DNA of 64,000 nucleotides from Microbacterium sp. Clip185 (lineage in GTDB: Bacteria > Actinomycetota > Actinomycetes > Actinomycetales > Microbacteriaceae), in assembly GCF_028743715.1 (NCBI RefSeq), contig NZ_CP117996.1, positions 3,224,001 to 3,288,000 of the forward strand, read 5' to 3'. This document shows, piece by piece, positions 1-8,736 of the stretch. Each line of letters begins with the position of its first letter. The stretch's first letter is position 1. The notes under the pieces were generated by a model. The model ran no database searches. It saw nothing but the letters and a program-made list of their open reading frames with translations, and was not told the DNA's origin. A program made the position numbers and the translations under genes.

Positions 1-1
1 C

Positions 2-160
2 GTCGCATCCGTCACGGTGCTCGGCGCGCTCACCCCGGACGAGCGCGCACGCATGCGGGATGCAGGCCTCGAGCTTGCGCCCGTGTCCCTGCAGCAGCTC
101 GTCGTGCGCCTCACGCAGCGCGTCGAATCCCCCGCTCTCGAGAATGGAGTCGTGCGATGA
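2..160 (+). CDS. ABC transporter ATP-binding protein, C-terminal end (partial)
   Basis: Only the last 52 codons are in the window; the reading frame is open from the left edge and ends with a TGA that overlaps the ATG of the next gene (ATGA). The visible stretch ends in SLQQLVVRLT, which looks like the post-nucleotide-binding tail of a drug-exporter type ABC ATPase. No Walker or signature motifs are in view. The translational overlap with a membrane protein makes an ATPase-permease exporter pair the most likely reading. The substrate cannot be inferred. Confidence 0.6.
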   Translation, partial: VASVTVLGALTPDERARMRDAGLELAPVSLQQLVVRLTQRVESPALENGVVR

Positions 161-852
161 ACCGCATCCTCAAGGTCGTCCGCATGCAACTGACCAACAA
201 GCAGACCTTTGTCTGGGTTCCGCTGATCGTCCTCGGCGGCGCATTCGCCATCAGCCTCGCGATCTACGGCATCCTCTTCAGCGCGGGTGCCACCGGCACG
301 TTCTACGGCGGCGGTGCCCAGGCTCCCCTCTGGTACTTCGCCGTCATCGGCGCGCAGGCGTTGACCATGACGTTCCCGTTCTCGCAGGCGATGAGCGTGA
401 CGCGGCGCGAGTTCTTTCTCGGCACGATGCTGACGGCGGTGCTCACCGCCGCCATGCTCGCCGTGATCTTCGTCATCGGCGGGCTCATCGAGACCGCGAC
501 CGGGGGTTGGTGGTTCAACGGCTACTTCTTCACCGTCGGTGTCGGCTGGGAGCCGGGACCGGTGCTGGCGGGAGTCTTCTACTTCGCGATCGCCATGCTG
601 TTCTTCGTTTCGGGCTTCTGGGGCGCAACGATCTTCAAGCGCTTCGGCACGTTGTGGCTGGTCGTCACCCTCGTCGGGGTCGCCGCGATCATCGTGCTCG
701 CCCTGTTCGTCGTCACACGCTTGGACGCGTGGCCGTCGGTCATCGACTGGGTCGCATCGATCGGGCTCGGCGGGATCACCCTTCTGATCGCGGGGATCGC
801 CGCGGTGCTGGCCGCGATCGCCTTCCCGACGCTGCGGCGCGCCACACCCTGA
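157..852 (+). CDS. ABC exporter permease-like integral membrane protein
   Basis: The 231-residue protein is almost entirely hydrophobic, with about six predicted membrane spans from residue 20 to 225 and a short basic N-terminus. It shares the ATGA start/stop overlap with the preceding ATPase tail, so it is probably the membrane half of a two-component ABC exporter of the ABC-2 type. No substrate-specific motif is visible. Length is typical of small single-domain actinobacterial ABC-2 permeases. Confidence 0.6.
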   Translation: MNRILKVVRMQLTNKQTFVWVPLIVLGGAFAISLAIYGILFSAGATGTFYGGGAQAPLWYFAVIGAQALTMTFPFSQAMSVTRREFFLGTMLTAVLTAAMLAVIFVIGGLIETATGGWWFNGYFFTVGVGWEPGPVLAGVFYFAIAMLFFVSGFWGATIFKRFGTLWLVVTLVGVAAIIVLALFVVTRLDAWPSVIDWVASIGLGGITLLIAGIAAVLAAIAFPTLRRATP

Positions 853-924
853 GAACGACGGGATGATGGAGAGGGCGCGAGCTCGGCCCGCTACCCGGAT
901 CCCGCCGTCGACAAGGAGCACAGC

Positions 925-2103
925 ATGAGCGAGTTCGCACGACGCATCGATGCCATCACCATCGACCAGCTGCGATCAACCGGAGCCACCAAGTGGTCGG
1001 CGGAGGACGGCACATTGGGCGCGTTCGTCGCGGAGATGGACTTCGGCATCGATCGCAAGATCACCGAGGCGCTGCATCGAGCCGTCGACGCCGGGTCGTT
1101 CGGCTACATGCCGCGGGGGATCGCGGCGGATCTCTCCGAGGCGACCGCGGAGTTCGTCGGGCGCCGCTACGGCTGGCAGGTTCCGGCATCGGATGTGTGG
1201 GGCGTTCCGGATGTCATCGTCGGTCTCGAACTCGCGATGGAGCACTGCTCGGCTCCGGGCTCCAAGATCATCGTCCCGACGCCCTCGTACATGCCCTTCC
1301 TGTTCGTGCCGCCGATGCGGGGGCGTGAGGTCATCGAAGTCCCGCTCGCCGTCCGCGACGGACGCTACGAGTTCGACCTCGATGCCCTCCAGCGCGCGTT
1401 CGACGAGGGCGGGAACCTCCTGCTGCTGTGCAACCCGTACAACCCGGTCGGCCGCGTCTTCAGCCGCGAAGAGCTCGTCGCCATCTCCGAGGTCGTCGAA
1501 CGCAATGGCGGGCGCGTCTTCTCCGACGAGATCTGGGCCCCGCTCGTCTTCAGCGGGTCGACCCATGTCCCGTACGCGTCGGTCTCCGAGGCGGCCGCGC
1601 AGCACACGATCACGGCGATGAGCGCGTCCAAGGCCTGGAACCTGCCCGGGCTGAAGTGCGCGCAGCTCGTGATCACGAGCGACGTCGACCGGGAGAAGTG
1701 GGCGAAGATCGGCCCGTTCGGCGGCCACGGCACCAGCAACCTCGGCGCCATCGCCAACGCGGTGGCCTACCGCGACGGCGACGACTGGCTCGCCGAGCTC
1801 GTGCCGTACCTCGAACGCAATCGCGACACCCTCCAGCACCTCCTCGCAGAAGAGATCCCGGGCGCCTGGATGCCGACGCCCGAGGGAACCTACGTCGGAT
1901 GGATCGACTTCCGAGAGGCCGGCCTCGGTGACGCACCCGCCGAGTTCTTCCAGCGGGAGGCGTCCGTGCAGCTCACGGAGGGCACCATGTGCGGAACGGC
2001 CGGCACCGGCTTCGCGCGGCTCATCTTCGCGACCCCGAAGCCGGTGCTCGAGCACGTCGTGCGTCGGCTCGGCACGTCGCTACACGGGCGTTCGGCGGCG
2101 TGA
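925..2103 (+). CDS. MalY/PatB-type PLP-dependent C-S lyase (cystathionine beta-lyase) or aminotransferase
   Basis: This is a fold-type I PLP enzyme of 392 residues, the usual MalY/PatB length. The internal aldimine lysine is K236 in the motif SASKAWNLPG. CNPYNPVGR near residues 169-177 and SDEIW at 200-204 supply the cofactor contacts. The family cleaves cystathionine or cysteine to pyruvate, ammonia and a thiol, in the cytoplasm. Start ATG 925 is preceded by the ribosome-binding site AAGGAG. The gene stands alone between the exporter pair and a convergent chorismate mutase gene. The precise substrate (cystathionine or cysteine conjugates) cannot be fixed from sequence. Confidence 0.85.
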   Translation: MSEFARRIDAITIDQLRSTGATKWSAEDGTLGAFVAEMDFGIDRKITEALHRAVDAGSFGYMPRGIAADLSEATAEFVGRRYGWQVPASDVWGVPDVIVGLELAMEHCSAPGSKIIVPTPSYMPFLFVPPMRGREVIEVPLAVRDGRYEFDLDALQRAFDEGGNLLLLCNPYNPVGRVFSREELVAISEVVERNGGRVFSDEIWAPLVFSGSTHVPYASVSEAAAQHTITAMSASKAWNLPGLKCAQLVITSDVDREKWAKIGPFGGHGTSNLGAIANAVAYRDGDDWLAELVPYLERNRDTLQHLLAEEIPGAWMPTPEGTYVGWIDFREAGLGDAPAEFFQREASVQLTEGTMCGTAGTGFARLIFATPKPVLEHVVRRLGTSLHGRSAA

Positions 2104-2135
2104 AAGCCGGGGTCGACCGTCCGCGCTGACGAGGA

Positions 2136-2438
2136 TCAGTCGGTGGCGGACGCGGCCGCCTCGTGGTGGCGGATCACTTCGGCGACCACGAAGTTGAACC
2201 ACTTCTCGGCGAACGCCGGGTCGAGGTCCGCCTGGAGAGCGAGGCTCCGCAGGCGTGCCAGCTGCCGCTCCTCGCGGGCCGGGTCGGAGGGCGGAAGGCC
2301 ATGCTCCGCCTTCAGGGCTCCGACGGCCTTCGTGCAGCGGAAACGCTCCGCGAGCATGAACGTCAGCGCAGCATCGATGTTGTCGATGCTGGCGCGCAGC
2401 CCCTGGAGGGTGGAGATCGGGTCGACGGGCTCGGTCAT
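2136..2438 (-). CDS. Chorismate mutase, AroQ type
   Basis: The 100-residue all-helical protein matches the stand-alone AroQ class. It has the helix-1 pattern LRASIDNIDAAL, followed by LAERFRCTKAVGALKAEHG, and a C-terminal helix containing FAEKWFNFVVAEVIRHH. The family converts chorismate to prephenate for phenylalanine and tyrosine synthesis. The start is the ATG at 2438 that begins MTEPVDPIS; the longer open frame above it runs antisense through the AI-2E transporter gene and is not coding. It is divergent from that transporter gene, with 54 bases between the starts. Confidence 0.88.
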   Translation of the reverse strand: MTEPVDPISTLQGLRASIDNIDAALTFMLAERFRCTKAVGALKAEHGLPPSDPAREERQLARLRSLALQADLDPAFAEKWFNFVVAEVIRHHEAAASATD

Positions 2439-2480
2439 GGCGTCCTCCTCGCGCTCGACACTACCGCGCGGGCCGCACCC

Positions 2481-2486
2481 TAGAGT
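2481..2486 (+). promoter_or_regulatory. Probable -10 element of a leaderless promoter (AI-2E transporter gene)
   Basis: TAGAGT lies 6 bases before ATG 2493. That spacing would start the transcript at or next to the start codon, and it favours ATG 2493 over the GTG at 2487. Confidence 0.5.
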
Positions 2487-2492
2487 GTGGGC

Positions 2493-3617
2493 ATGACCGA
2501 TGAATCGGCTGGGTCCGTCGATCCCGCATCCGCCCCGCCCACCGCCACCGGCCTGCGCTGGCGCGCCGTGCACCACCCGTTCGCGCTCGGGTTCTTCGTC
2601 ACACTCGGGGGCCTGCTCGCGCTGGTGCTCGGACTCGCGGTCTCCAACCTGTCCACAGTGCTCATCTACGTGGCCTTCGCCCTGTTCGCCGCGCTCGGCC
2701 TCGATCCCCTCGTGCGCTTCTTCGAGAAGCGCGGCGTCGCACGCGTCTGGGGCATCGTGATCGTGTTCGTCGGCTTCGCGATCGTGCTGGTCGGGGTGCT
2801 GCTGCTCATCATCCCCACCGTGGTTCAGCAGATCGCCGAGTTCTTCAACAGCGTGCCCCAGCTGTTCGCAACGTTCCAGCGGAGTGACCTGTACCGCACC
2901 CTGCACGACACGTTCGGTACGGCGCTTCCCGACATCCTCACGCACGTGCAGGACTTCCTCACCAACCCGACCAACATCGCCTCGATCAGCGGCGGCGTGC
3001 TCAAGGTCGGTGTCTCGATCGTGACGGGGATCTCCGGCGGCATCATCGTCCTGGTGCTGAGCCTGTACTTCACGGCCTCCCTGCCGATGATGAAGAAGTC
3101 GCTCCTCTCGCTGGCTCCCGCCTACTCGCGCACCAAGGTCGCCTCCCTGACCGAGGAGATCGCTGAATCCATCGGCGGCTACCTGCGCGGCATGGTCGTG
3201 CTCGCCCTGTGCAACGCCATGTTCGTGCTCATCATGTTCCTCGTGCTCGGGCTGCCGTTCCCGCAGCTGTTCGCCGTCGTAGCGTTCTGCGTCACCCTCA
3301 TTCCGCTCGTCGGAACGGTGCTGTTCTGGGTGATCGGATCGGTGTTCGCCCTGTTCGCGAGCCCGACGGGCGCGCTCGTGTTCGCGATCGCCTATCTCGT
3401 GTACATGCAGCTCGAGGCATACCTGCTCACACCCCGCGTCATGAACCGCACGATCTCGATCCCTGGCTCGCTCGTGGTGATCGGAGCACTCGTGGGCGGC
3501 ACGCTGCTCGGACTGCTCGGAGCGCTGGTCGCGATCCCCGTGACCGCGTCGGTGCTGCTCATCGTGAAGCAGGTCATCATCCCGAAGCAGGATGCGAAGC
3601 TGCATCCCGATAGCTGA
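2493..3617 (+). CDS. AI-2E family transporter (YdiK/PerM-like membrane permease)
   Basis: This 374-residue polytopic protein has about seven to eight membrane spans in the AI-2E/PerM arrangement: two N-terminal helices (residues ~30-75), a pair at ~85-120, an extended amphipathic soluble segment (~125-190), then a C-terminal cluster with PFPQLFAVVAFCVTLIPLVG. The C-terminal GALVAIPVTASVLLIVKQV is characteristic of the family. The family includes putative exporters of autoinducer-2 or cations and is poorly defined, so no substrate is assigned. It is divergent from the chorismate mutase gene and convergent with the lactonase gene. Confidence 0.85.
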   Translation: MTDESAGSVDPASAPPTATGLRWRAVHHPFALGFFVTLGGLLALVLGLAVSNLSTVLIYVAFALFAALGLDPLVRFFEKRGVARVWGIVIVFVGFAIVLVGVLLLIIPTVVQQIAEFFNSVPQLFATFQRSDLYRTLHDTFGTALPDILTHVQDFLTNPTNIASISGGVLKVGVSIVTGISGGIIVLVLSLYFTASLPMMKKSLLSLAPAYSRTKVASLTEEIAESIGGYLRGMVVLALCNAMFVLIMFLVLGLPFPQLFAVVAFCVTLIPLVGTVLFWVIGSVFALFASPTGALVFAIAYLVYMQLEAYLLTPRVMNRTISIPGSLVVIGALVGGTLLGLLGALVAIPVTASVLLIVKQVIIPKQDAKLHPDS

Positions 3618-3639
3618 GCAGCTCTGCGTTTCGACTCTG

Positions 3640-3732
3640 CGTTTCGACTCGCCTTCGGCTCGCTCAACGACCGGCGGGGAGGCACTCGGTCGTTGAGCGC
3701 GTTTCGACTCGCTTCGCTCGCTCAACGACCGG
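3640..3732. repeat. REP-like palindromic repeat, two tandem copies
   Basis: Two copies of a unit reading GTTTCGACTCG(C)CTTCGG(C)TCGCTCAACGACCGG lie at 3640-3674 and 3700-3732; the bracketed bases differ between copies. A third fragment precedes them at 3626-3639. The second copy closes a perfect 13-bp inverted repeat, CGGTCGTTGAGCG at 3687-3699 against 3719-3731. The stretch sits between two convergent genes, so it may double as a bidirectional terminator. A degenerate copy occurs at 42463-42485. Confidence 0.75.
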
Positions 3733-3749
3733 CGGGGGCGGCGAACTGC

Positions 3750-4940
3750 TCAGCGGATAGGCATCAGGCAGGTCGGGGACGGCACCGCGACGCGAGAGCG
3801 CACCCGTCCCGCGATGCCGGTGCGAGGATCCAGCGAGATGGCGGCGACCTCGTCCGAGCGCTGGCCGGCGACCAGCACCGTGTCGCGCGAGACGATGTGG
3901 TGACGCGGCCAGTCCACGCCGCTGTCGGCGAGCGCGACGAACTGCAACCGCTCCCCCGCGCCGGTCACCCGCACCGTGGCCAGCGTGTTGCTGCCGCGCA
4001 CGCCGGCGACGAGGAACGAGCCGTCGGAGGATGCCGCGAGTTCCGCCGCGGTGTCGCCGTCGAGGGTCCCCGCGAGCTGTACGCCACCGACCAGGCGCCA
4101 GGCGCCCGACGCATCCGGCGCCAGCACGAAAACCTCGCGCGAGAGTTCCGCCACGACGTAGAGATGGCCGCTCGGATGCCATACGCCGTGGCGCGGGCCG
4201 CTGCCGCGGGGCAGCACGACCTCGCCCGCAGCGCGCAGACCATCACCGGACGGGCGCCAGAACCGCACGAGATCGAAACCCATGTCGGTGGTGGCCACGA
4301 CGCCGCCGGGAAGGAGGATGCTCTGGTGTGCGTGCGGCGTGCGCTCGAGCACCGGCGTCTCGAGCTCAGGTGCGAGCGGTTCCCCCGCCTGAGCCAGATG
4401 CGGGATGAGGTGTGCGTACTCCTCCCCCGCCGCGTCCCGCAGGGCGCGGGCGGCCGCTTCGAGGCTGACGTCGGCCGCCTCGGCGACGGCAGTGGACACC
4501 GACATTCCCGAACCTGCATACGGGTCGATGGGGGCCGGCGCGAGAGAGGGTGCCGAGGGGCGGCCCGTCGCGTCGAGCGTCATCCGCACGACACGCCCGT
4601 CTCCCCAGCAGGTCGCCATAAGCCAGGCGCCGTCAGGTGCGACCGCGATGTGGCAGACGGCCTCGCCCGCCGGGACCGCCGAGCCCAGACGCTCGTAGCG
4701 TGACTCTCCGGTGCGACGGAAGGCCTGCACCGCGCCCGCCGACTCGAGAGCCGCATAGATGACATCGAGGGTGGGGTGGCGCGCGACCCACGAGGGCGAG
4801 CCCTCGACGGGGGCGACCACGCCGACGAAGGCGAGAGCCGATCCCGCGAGCGACTGATCGGCGGCACCGGCATGCAGCTCGCCGATGCCCTCGCCGATTC
4901 CGTCCATCTCGGCGCCGTAGCCGCCGGTGAGCAGCCGCAC
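3750..4940 (-). CDS. Lactonase family beta-propeller protein (6-phosphogluconolactonase-like)
   Basis: The 396-residue protein has the repeated blade signature of the seven-bladed lactonase family: HPTLDVIYAA near the N-terminus, PDGAWLMATCWGDGRV, PRHGVWHPSGHLYVVAEL, and a late SDGSFLVAGVRGSNTLA. Homologs hydrolyse 6-phosphogluconolactone or other sugar lactones in the cytoplasm. The start is GTG 4940, giving VRLLTGGYGAEMDG, which aligns with the usual GGYT first strand; the longer frame beyond it runs into purA. The gene lies one base past the purA stop and is probably cotranscribed with it, an association without obvious metabolic logic. Confidence 0.8.
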   Translation of the reverse strand: MRLLTGGYGAEMDGIGEGIGELHAGAADQSLAGSALAFVGVVAPVEGSPSWVARHPTLDVIYAALESAGAVQAFRRTGESRYERLGSAVPAGEAVCHIAVAPDGAWLMATCWGDGRVVRMTLDATGRPSAPSLAPAPIDPYAGSGMSVSTAVAEAADVSLEAAARALRDAAGEEYAHLIPHLAQAGEPLAPELETPVLERTPHAHQSILLPGGVVATTDMGFDLVRFWRPSGDGLRAAGEVVLPRGSGPRHGVWHPSGHLYVVAELSREVFVLAPDASGAWRLVGGVQLAGTLDGDTAAELAASSDGSFLVAGVRGSNTLATVRVTGAGERLQFVALADSGVDWPRHHIVSRDTVLVAGQRSDEVAAISLDPRTGIAGRVRSRVAVPSPTCLMPIR

Positions 4941-4941
4941 G

Positions 4942-6228
4942 TCAGTCGACGAGGTCGTGGCGCACGATGACGGCGTCGCGGGCGGCGCCCACACCGATCA
5001 CCGAGATGCGGGTGCCGCTGAGCCGCTCGAGAGCGAGCACGTAATCCTGCGCCGTCTGGGGCAGCTCCTCGAACGTGCGCGCGGTCGAGATGTCCTCCGA
5101 CCAACCCGGCAGGTACTCGAGAATCGGCTTGGCGTGATGGAACTCGGTCTGGTTCACCGGGACCTCGTCGAACCGCACGCCGTCGACGTCGTAGGCGACG
5201 CACACGGGGATCTGCTCGAGACCGGTCAGGATGTCGAGCTTCGTGAGCACGAGGTCGGTGATGCCGTTGATGCGCGTGGCGTAGCGGGTGATGGGAGCGT
5301 CGTACCAACCGACCCGGCGCGGACGGCCCGTCGTGGTGCCGAACTCGAACCCGCGCGAACGCAGCCACTCGCCCTGCTCGTCGAACAGCTCCGTCGGGAA
5401 GGGCCCGGACCCGACGCGCGTCGTGTACGCCTTGACGATGCCGACGATCCGGTCGAGCCGGTTGGGGCCGACACCCGAACCGGTCGCGGCGCCGCCGGCG
5501 GTCGCCGACGAGGAGGTGACGAAGGGGTACGTGCCGTGGTCGACGTCGAGCATCGTGGCCTGGCCGCCCTCGAAGACGACGACGTCTCCCGCATCCAGCG
5601 CGTCGTTCAGCAGCAGTCCGGTGTCGCAGACCATGGGGCGCAGCCGCTCCGCATACGAGAGCAGGTCCTCCACGATCTCGTCGACCGTGATGGCACGGCG
5701 GTTGAAGACCTTCACGAGCAGGTGGTTCTTCTGGTCGAGGGCGCCCTCGACCTTCTGACGCAGGATGTTCTCGTCGAACAGATCCTGGATGCGGATGCCG
5801 ACGCGGTTGATCTTGTCGGCGTAGGCGGGACCGATCCCGCGCCCGGTGGTGCCGATCTGACGCTTGCCGAGGAAGCGCTCGGTGACCTTGTCGAGCGTGC
5901 GGTGGTACTGCGTGATCACGTGAGCGTTGGCACTGACCCGCAGACGCGACGTGTCGACGCCGCGCGCCTGGAGAGCCTCGAGCTCGTAGAAGAGCACCTC
6001 GAGGTCGACGACGACACCGTTGCCGATGACGGCGTTCACACCGGGCGAGAGGATGCCGGAGGGCAGCAGGTGCAGGGCGTACTTCTCGTCGCCGATCACC
6101 ACCGTGTGCCCGGCGTTGTTGCCGCCGTTGAACTTGACGACCCAGTCGGTGCGAGAGCCGAGCAGATCGGTGGCCTTGCCCTTGCCCTCGTCGCCCCACT
6201 GGACGCCGACGATCACGATGCCTGGCAT
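4942..6228 (-). CDS. purA: Adenylosuccinate synthetase
   Basis: At 428 residues it has normal PurA length. The GTP/IMP loop GDEGKGK is at residues 12-18 with catalytic D13, and GGNNAGHT carries catalytic H41. [11 protein letters not shown], the IMP-binding [14 protein letters not shown] segment and TKLDILTG are all present. The enzyme makes adenylosuccinate from IMP and aspartate in AMP synthesis. ATG 6228 is preceded on the minus strand by GGGAGCC. The reading frame is intact, and every catalytic segment of the family is recognisable. Confidence 0.98.
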   Translation of the reverse strand: MPGIVIVGVQWGDEGKGKATDLLGSRTDWVVKFNGGNNAGHTVVIGDEKYALHLLPSGILSPGVNAVIGNGVVVDLEVLFYELEALQARGVDTSRLRVSANAHVITQYHRTLDKVTERFLGKRQIGTTGRGIGPAYADKINRVGIRIQDLFDENILRQKVEGALDQKNHLLVKVFNRRAITVDEIVEDLLSYAERLRPMVCDTGLLLNDALDAGDVVVFEGGQATMLDVDHGTYPFVTSSSATAGGAATGSGVGPNRLDRIVGIVKAYTTRVGSGPFPTELFDEQGEWLRSRGFEFGTTTGRPRRVGWYDAPITRYATRINGITDLVLTKLDILTGLEQIPVCVAYDVDGVRFDEVPVNQTEFHHAKPILEYLPGWSEDISTARTFEELPQTAQDYVLALERLSGTRISVIGVGAARDAVIVRHDLVD

Positions 6229-6313
6229 GGGTGGCTCCCTCGAATCGGGTGGCTGATGGCGGCGCCTGACGGCACCGGAAGACGCGTACCCGTCGAACGG
6301 GAGGTCTTCGGGC

Positions 6314-6319
6314 AGTCTA
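6314..6319 (-). promoter_or_regulatory. Candidate -10 element for purA
   Basis: TAGACT on the minus strand, about 86 bases before the purA ATG, would give a 5' leader near 80 nucleotides. No convincing -35 element is visible. Confidence 0.3.
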
Positions 6320-6429
6320 TCGAGCCGGTCTCGCGCGAGTGCGCGGGGAATATCCCGATCGCCCGGCGCATTGCCTTCCGTGACGCCCGATTGGGCGCTA
6401 CGCCCCCGAGTTCCGAGAATGGACGCATC

Positions 6430-7128
6430 ATGTCCGCCCGTGAAGACCACGCCCGCTGGCACGCCGCGCGCGAGCGCGCCGTCGCCGGCCCCACCGGCAA
6501 CCTCGCCCTCGTCGAGACGCGCTGGACCGGCGCCCGCACCGATCTCGGCGCCGCACAGGCCTCGGCCGCGCCCACGGTGCAGGTGACCGAGATCGAGCGC
6601 ACCGACATCGACACCGGCGAGCCGCAGCACGGTCTGCGGTTCTGGGATGCGGCGTCTCCCGCCATCGGCGCGTTCGAGCGCATCGACACCTACGAGTACG
6701 ACCCGGCCTGGGTCATCGACGGCACGTTCCGCCCGGTGGAGGCCTCGCGCACCGTCCCCTTCGAGCACATCCGCGACAACGGCGGCACCCGCGATCTCAT
6801 CGTCCCCGGCGACATCACCGCGACGATCGGCGGAGTGGAGCGCACGCTCGCCGCCTTCGACGACGGTGGCAAGCTGCTGCTCGTGTTCGGCGACACCACG
6901 AACGGCGTCGAGACCTACGGGCCCGGACGCTTCCTTTTCGTGCAGCACGTCGAGGGTGACCCGCACGCCGTCGTGCTCGACTTCAACCGCGCCTTCGTGC
7001 CGCCGTGCGGCTTCTCAGCGCAGTACAACTGCCCGCTTCCTCCCGCATCCAACCGCTTCGAGGTTCCGGTGCGCGCGGGCGAGAAGTCCGTCGTCTTCCG
7101 CGACGGCTTCGACATCTACGCCGCCTGA
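6430..7128 (+). CDS. DUF1684 family protein
   Basis: The 232-residue protein carries the DUF1684 hallmarks: a late [13 protein letters not shown] segment followed by [12 protein letters not shown], and an upstream block of alternating beta strands with [21 protein letters not shown]. There is no signal peptide, so it is presumably cytoplasmic. Function is unknown in the family. ATG 6430 is chosen because the longer frame runs antisense through purA. It is divergent from purA and 54 bases upstream of the ABC importer, with which it may be cotranscribed. Confidence 0.8.
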   Translation: MSAREDHARWHAARERAVAGPTGNLALVETRWTGARTDLGAAQASAAPTVQVTEIERTDIDTGEPQHGLRFWDAASPAIGAFERIDTYEYDPAWVIDGTFRPVEASRTVPFEHIRDNGGTRDLIVPGDITATIGGVERTLAAFDDGGKLLLVFGDTTNGVETYGPGRFLFVQHVEGDPHAVVLDFNRAFVPPCGFSAQYNCPLPPASNRFEVPVRAGEKSVVFRDGFDIYAA

Positions 7129-7182
7129 CGCGGCGCCGCACAGCCTCCCGACCACATCCACAGCACCCTGGAGTATCCCCGC

Positions 7183-8676
7183 ATGAGAAGACCTCTGCTC
7201 GCCGTGACGGCGGCCGCTGCCGCAGTCCTGCTGCTGGCCGGCTGCGCCGCCGGTTCCAGCACGGCCGAGAACGCCGACGACGCCACGATCGTGATCGGCT
7301 CGCTGTACGAGCCGCAGAACCTCAGCAACACCCAGGGCGGCGGCCAGGGCGTAACCGAGGCCTTCAACGGCAACGTCTACGAGGGGCTCTACAAGCTGAC
7401 CGACGACGGCGAGGTCGAGCCGCTGCTCGCCGAGGGCGAAGAGGTCAGCGACGACGGCCTGACCTACACGATCACACTGCGCGACGGCGTCGAGTTCCAC
7501 TCCGGCAAGAAGCTCACCTCCGCCGATGTCAAGGCCAGCGTCGAGGCGGTCCTCGCCGACGACTCGAAGTCGGCCCGCAAGTCGAGCTTCGGCCCTATCG
7601 CGGAGATCGCCACCCCCGACGACAACACGGTCGTGTTCACCCTCTCGCAGCGTTCGATCTCGTTCCTCTACAACCTGAGCTACGTGTGGATCGTCAACAC
7701 CGAGGCGGGCGATCTGACCAAGACCGAGGACGGCACCGGCCCGTACACGCTCGACGAGTGGAAGCAGGGCAGCACGCTGACCCTGAAGCGCTTCGACGAC
7801 TACTGGGGCGACCCCGCGAAGAACGCAGAGGTCGTGTTCACGTACTTCACCGACGCGACGGCCGAGAACAACGCGCTGCTGACCGGCGAGATCGACCTCA
7901 TCACCAGCATCCAGGGCCCCGACCAGCTGGCACAGTTCGACGGCAACAGCGACTACGTCGTGAGCGAGGGCACCTCGACCACGAAGGAGCTGCTCGCCTT
8001 CAACGATCGCGTGGCGCCGTTCGACAACGTCGACGTGCGCAAGGCCGTCTACTCGGCCATCGACACGAAGAAGCTGCTGAGCTCGATCTGGGGCGACTAC
8101 GGCACCCTCATCGGCTCGATGGTTCCGCCCACCGACCCCTGGTACGAGGACCTCACGGGCGTGAAACCCTACGACCCGGCACTGTCGAAGAGCCTGCTGG
8201 CGCAGGCCGGCTACGCCGACGGGTTCACGTTCACCCTCGACACCCCGAGCTACGACCCGCACCCCGCCGTGGCGGAGTTCCTCCAGTCGCAGCTGGCCGA
8301 GGTCGGGATCACGGTGGAGATCAACACGATCAGCGCCGACGAGTGGTATACGAAGGTCTTCAAGGACCGCGACTTCACTGCCACCCTGCAGGAGCACGTG
8401 AACGACCGCGACGTGGTCTGGTACGGCAACCCCGACTTCTACTGGGGCTACAACAACCCGCAGGTGACCCAGTGGGTGTCCGAGGCCGAGCAGGCCACCA
8501 CGGTCGACGAGCAGACCTCGCTGCTCAAGCAGGTCAATGAGCAGATCGCGGCGGATGCGGCTAGCGTGTGGCTGTACCTCTACCCGCAGATCGTCGTCGC
8601 CTCCAGCGACGTCAGCGGGTACCCGGTCAACGGCTTGAACTCTCAGTTCTTCGCCTACGACATCGTCAAGTCCTGA
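7183..8676 (+). CDS. ABC importer substrate-binding lipoprotein, family 5 (peptide/nickel type)
   Basis: The 497-residue protein begins with a lipoprotein signal peptide: basic MRR, a hydrophobic core and the lipobox LLAGC with the lipidated Cys at residue 21. Family 5 features include TYTITLRDGVEFHSGKKLT followed by ADVKASVEAV, and GTGPYTLDEWKQGSTLTL. The family binds oligopeptides, opines, glutathione or nickel outside the membrane and delivers them to the permeases. It is the first gene of a five-gene importer operon. Specificity cannot be read from sequence. Confidence 0.92.
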   Translation: MRRPLLAVTAAAAAVLLLAGCAAGSSTAENADDATIVIGSLYEPQNLSNTQGGGQGVTEAFNGNVYEGLYKLTDDGEVEPLLAEGEEVSDDGLTYTITLRDGVEFHSGKKLTSADVKASVEAVLADDSKSARKSSFGPIAEIATPDDNTVVFTLSQRSISFLYNLSYVWIVNTEAGDLTKTEDGTGPYTLDEWKQGSTLTLKRFDDYWGDPAKNAEVVFTYFTDATAENNALLTGEIDLITSIQGPDQLAQFDGNSDYVVSEGTSTTKELLAFNDRVAPFDNVDVRKAVYSAIDTKKLLSSIWGDYGTLIGSMVPPTDPWYEDLTGVKPYDPALSKSLLAQAGYADGFTFTLDTPSYDPHPAVAEFLQSQLAEVGITVEINTISADEWYTKVFKDRDFTATLQEHVNDRDVVWYGNPDFYWGYNNPQVTQWVSEAEQATTVDEQTSLLKQVNEQIAADAASVWLYLYPQIVVASSDVSGYPVNGLNSQFFAYDIVKS

Positions 8677-8681
8677 TCCAC

Positions 8682-8720
8682 GGATGATGCCGCCGACCGA
8701 CCGGGTCGGCGGCATCATCC
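8682..8720 (+). terminator. Strong hairpin between the SBP and permease genes
   Basis: A perfect 17-bp stem (GGATGATGCCGCCGACC at 8682-8698 against 8704-8720) closes a 5-base loop. It begins 5 bases after the SBP stop and has no U-tract. Such intercistronic hairpins usually protect the upstream mRNA 3' end or attenuate readthrough, keeping the binding protein in excess over the permeases. Confidence 0.8.
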
Positions 8721-8736
8721 ATTCCCGGTGAACCCC

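Noticed and set aside
2439..3725. Long minus-strand open frame extending the chorismate mutase upstream
   Set aside because: It runs antisense to the AI-2E transporter, is full of Asp/His/Arg low-complexity sequence typical of a shadow frame, and the 100-residue AroQ domain is complete from ATG 2438.
4927..6429. Plus-strand open frame across purA leading into the DUF1684 gene
   Set aside because: It is antisense to purA, whose motifs are unmistakable; the DUF1684 domain begins at ATG 6430.
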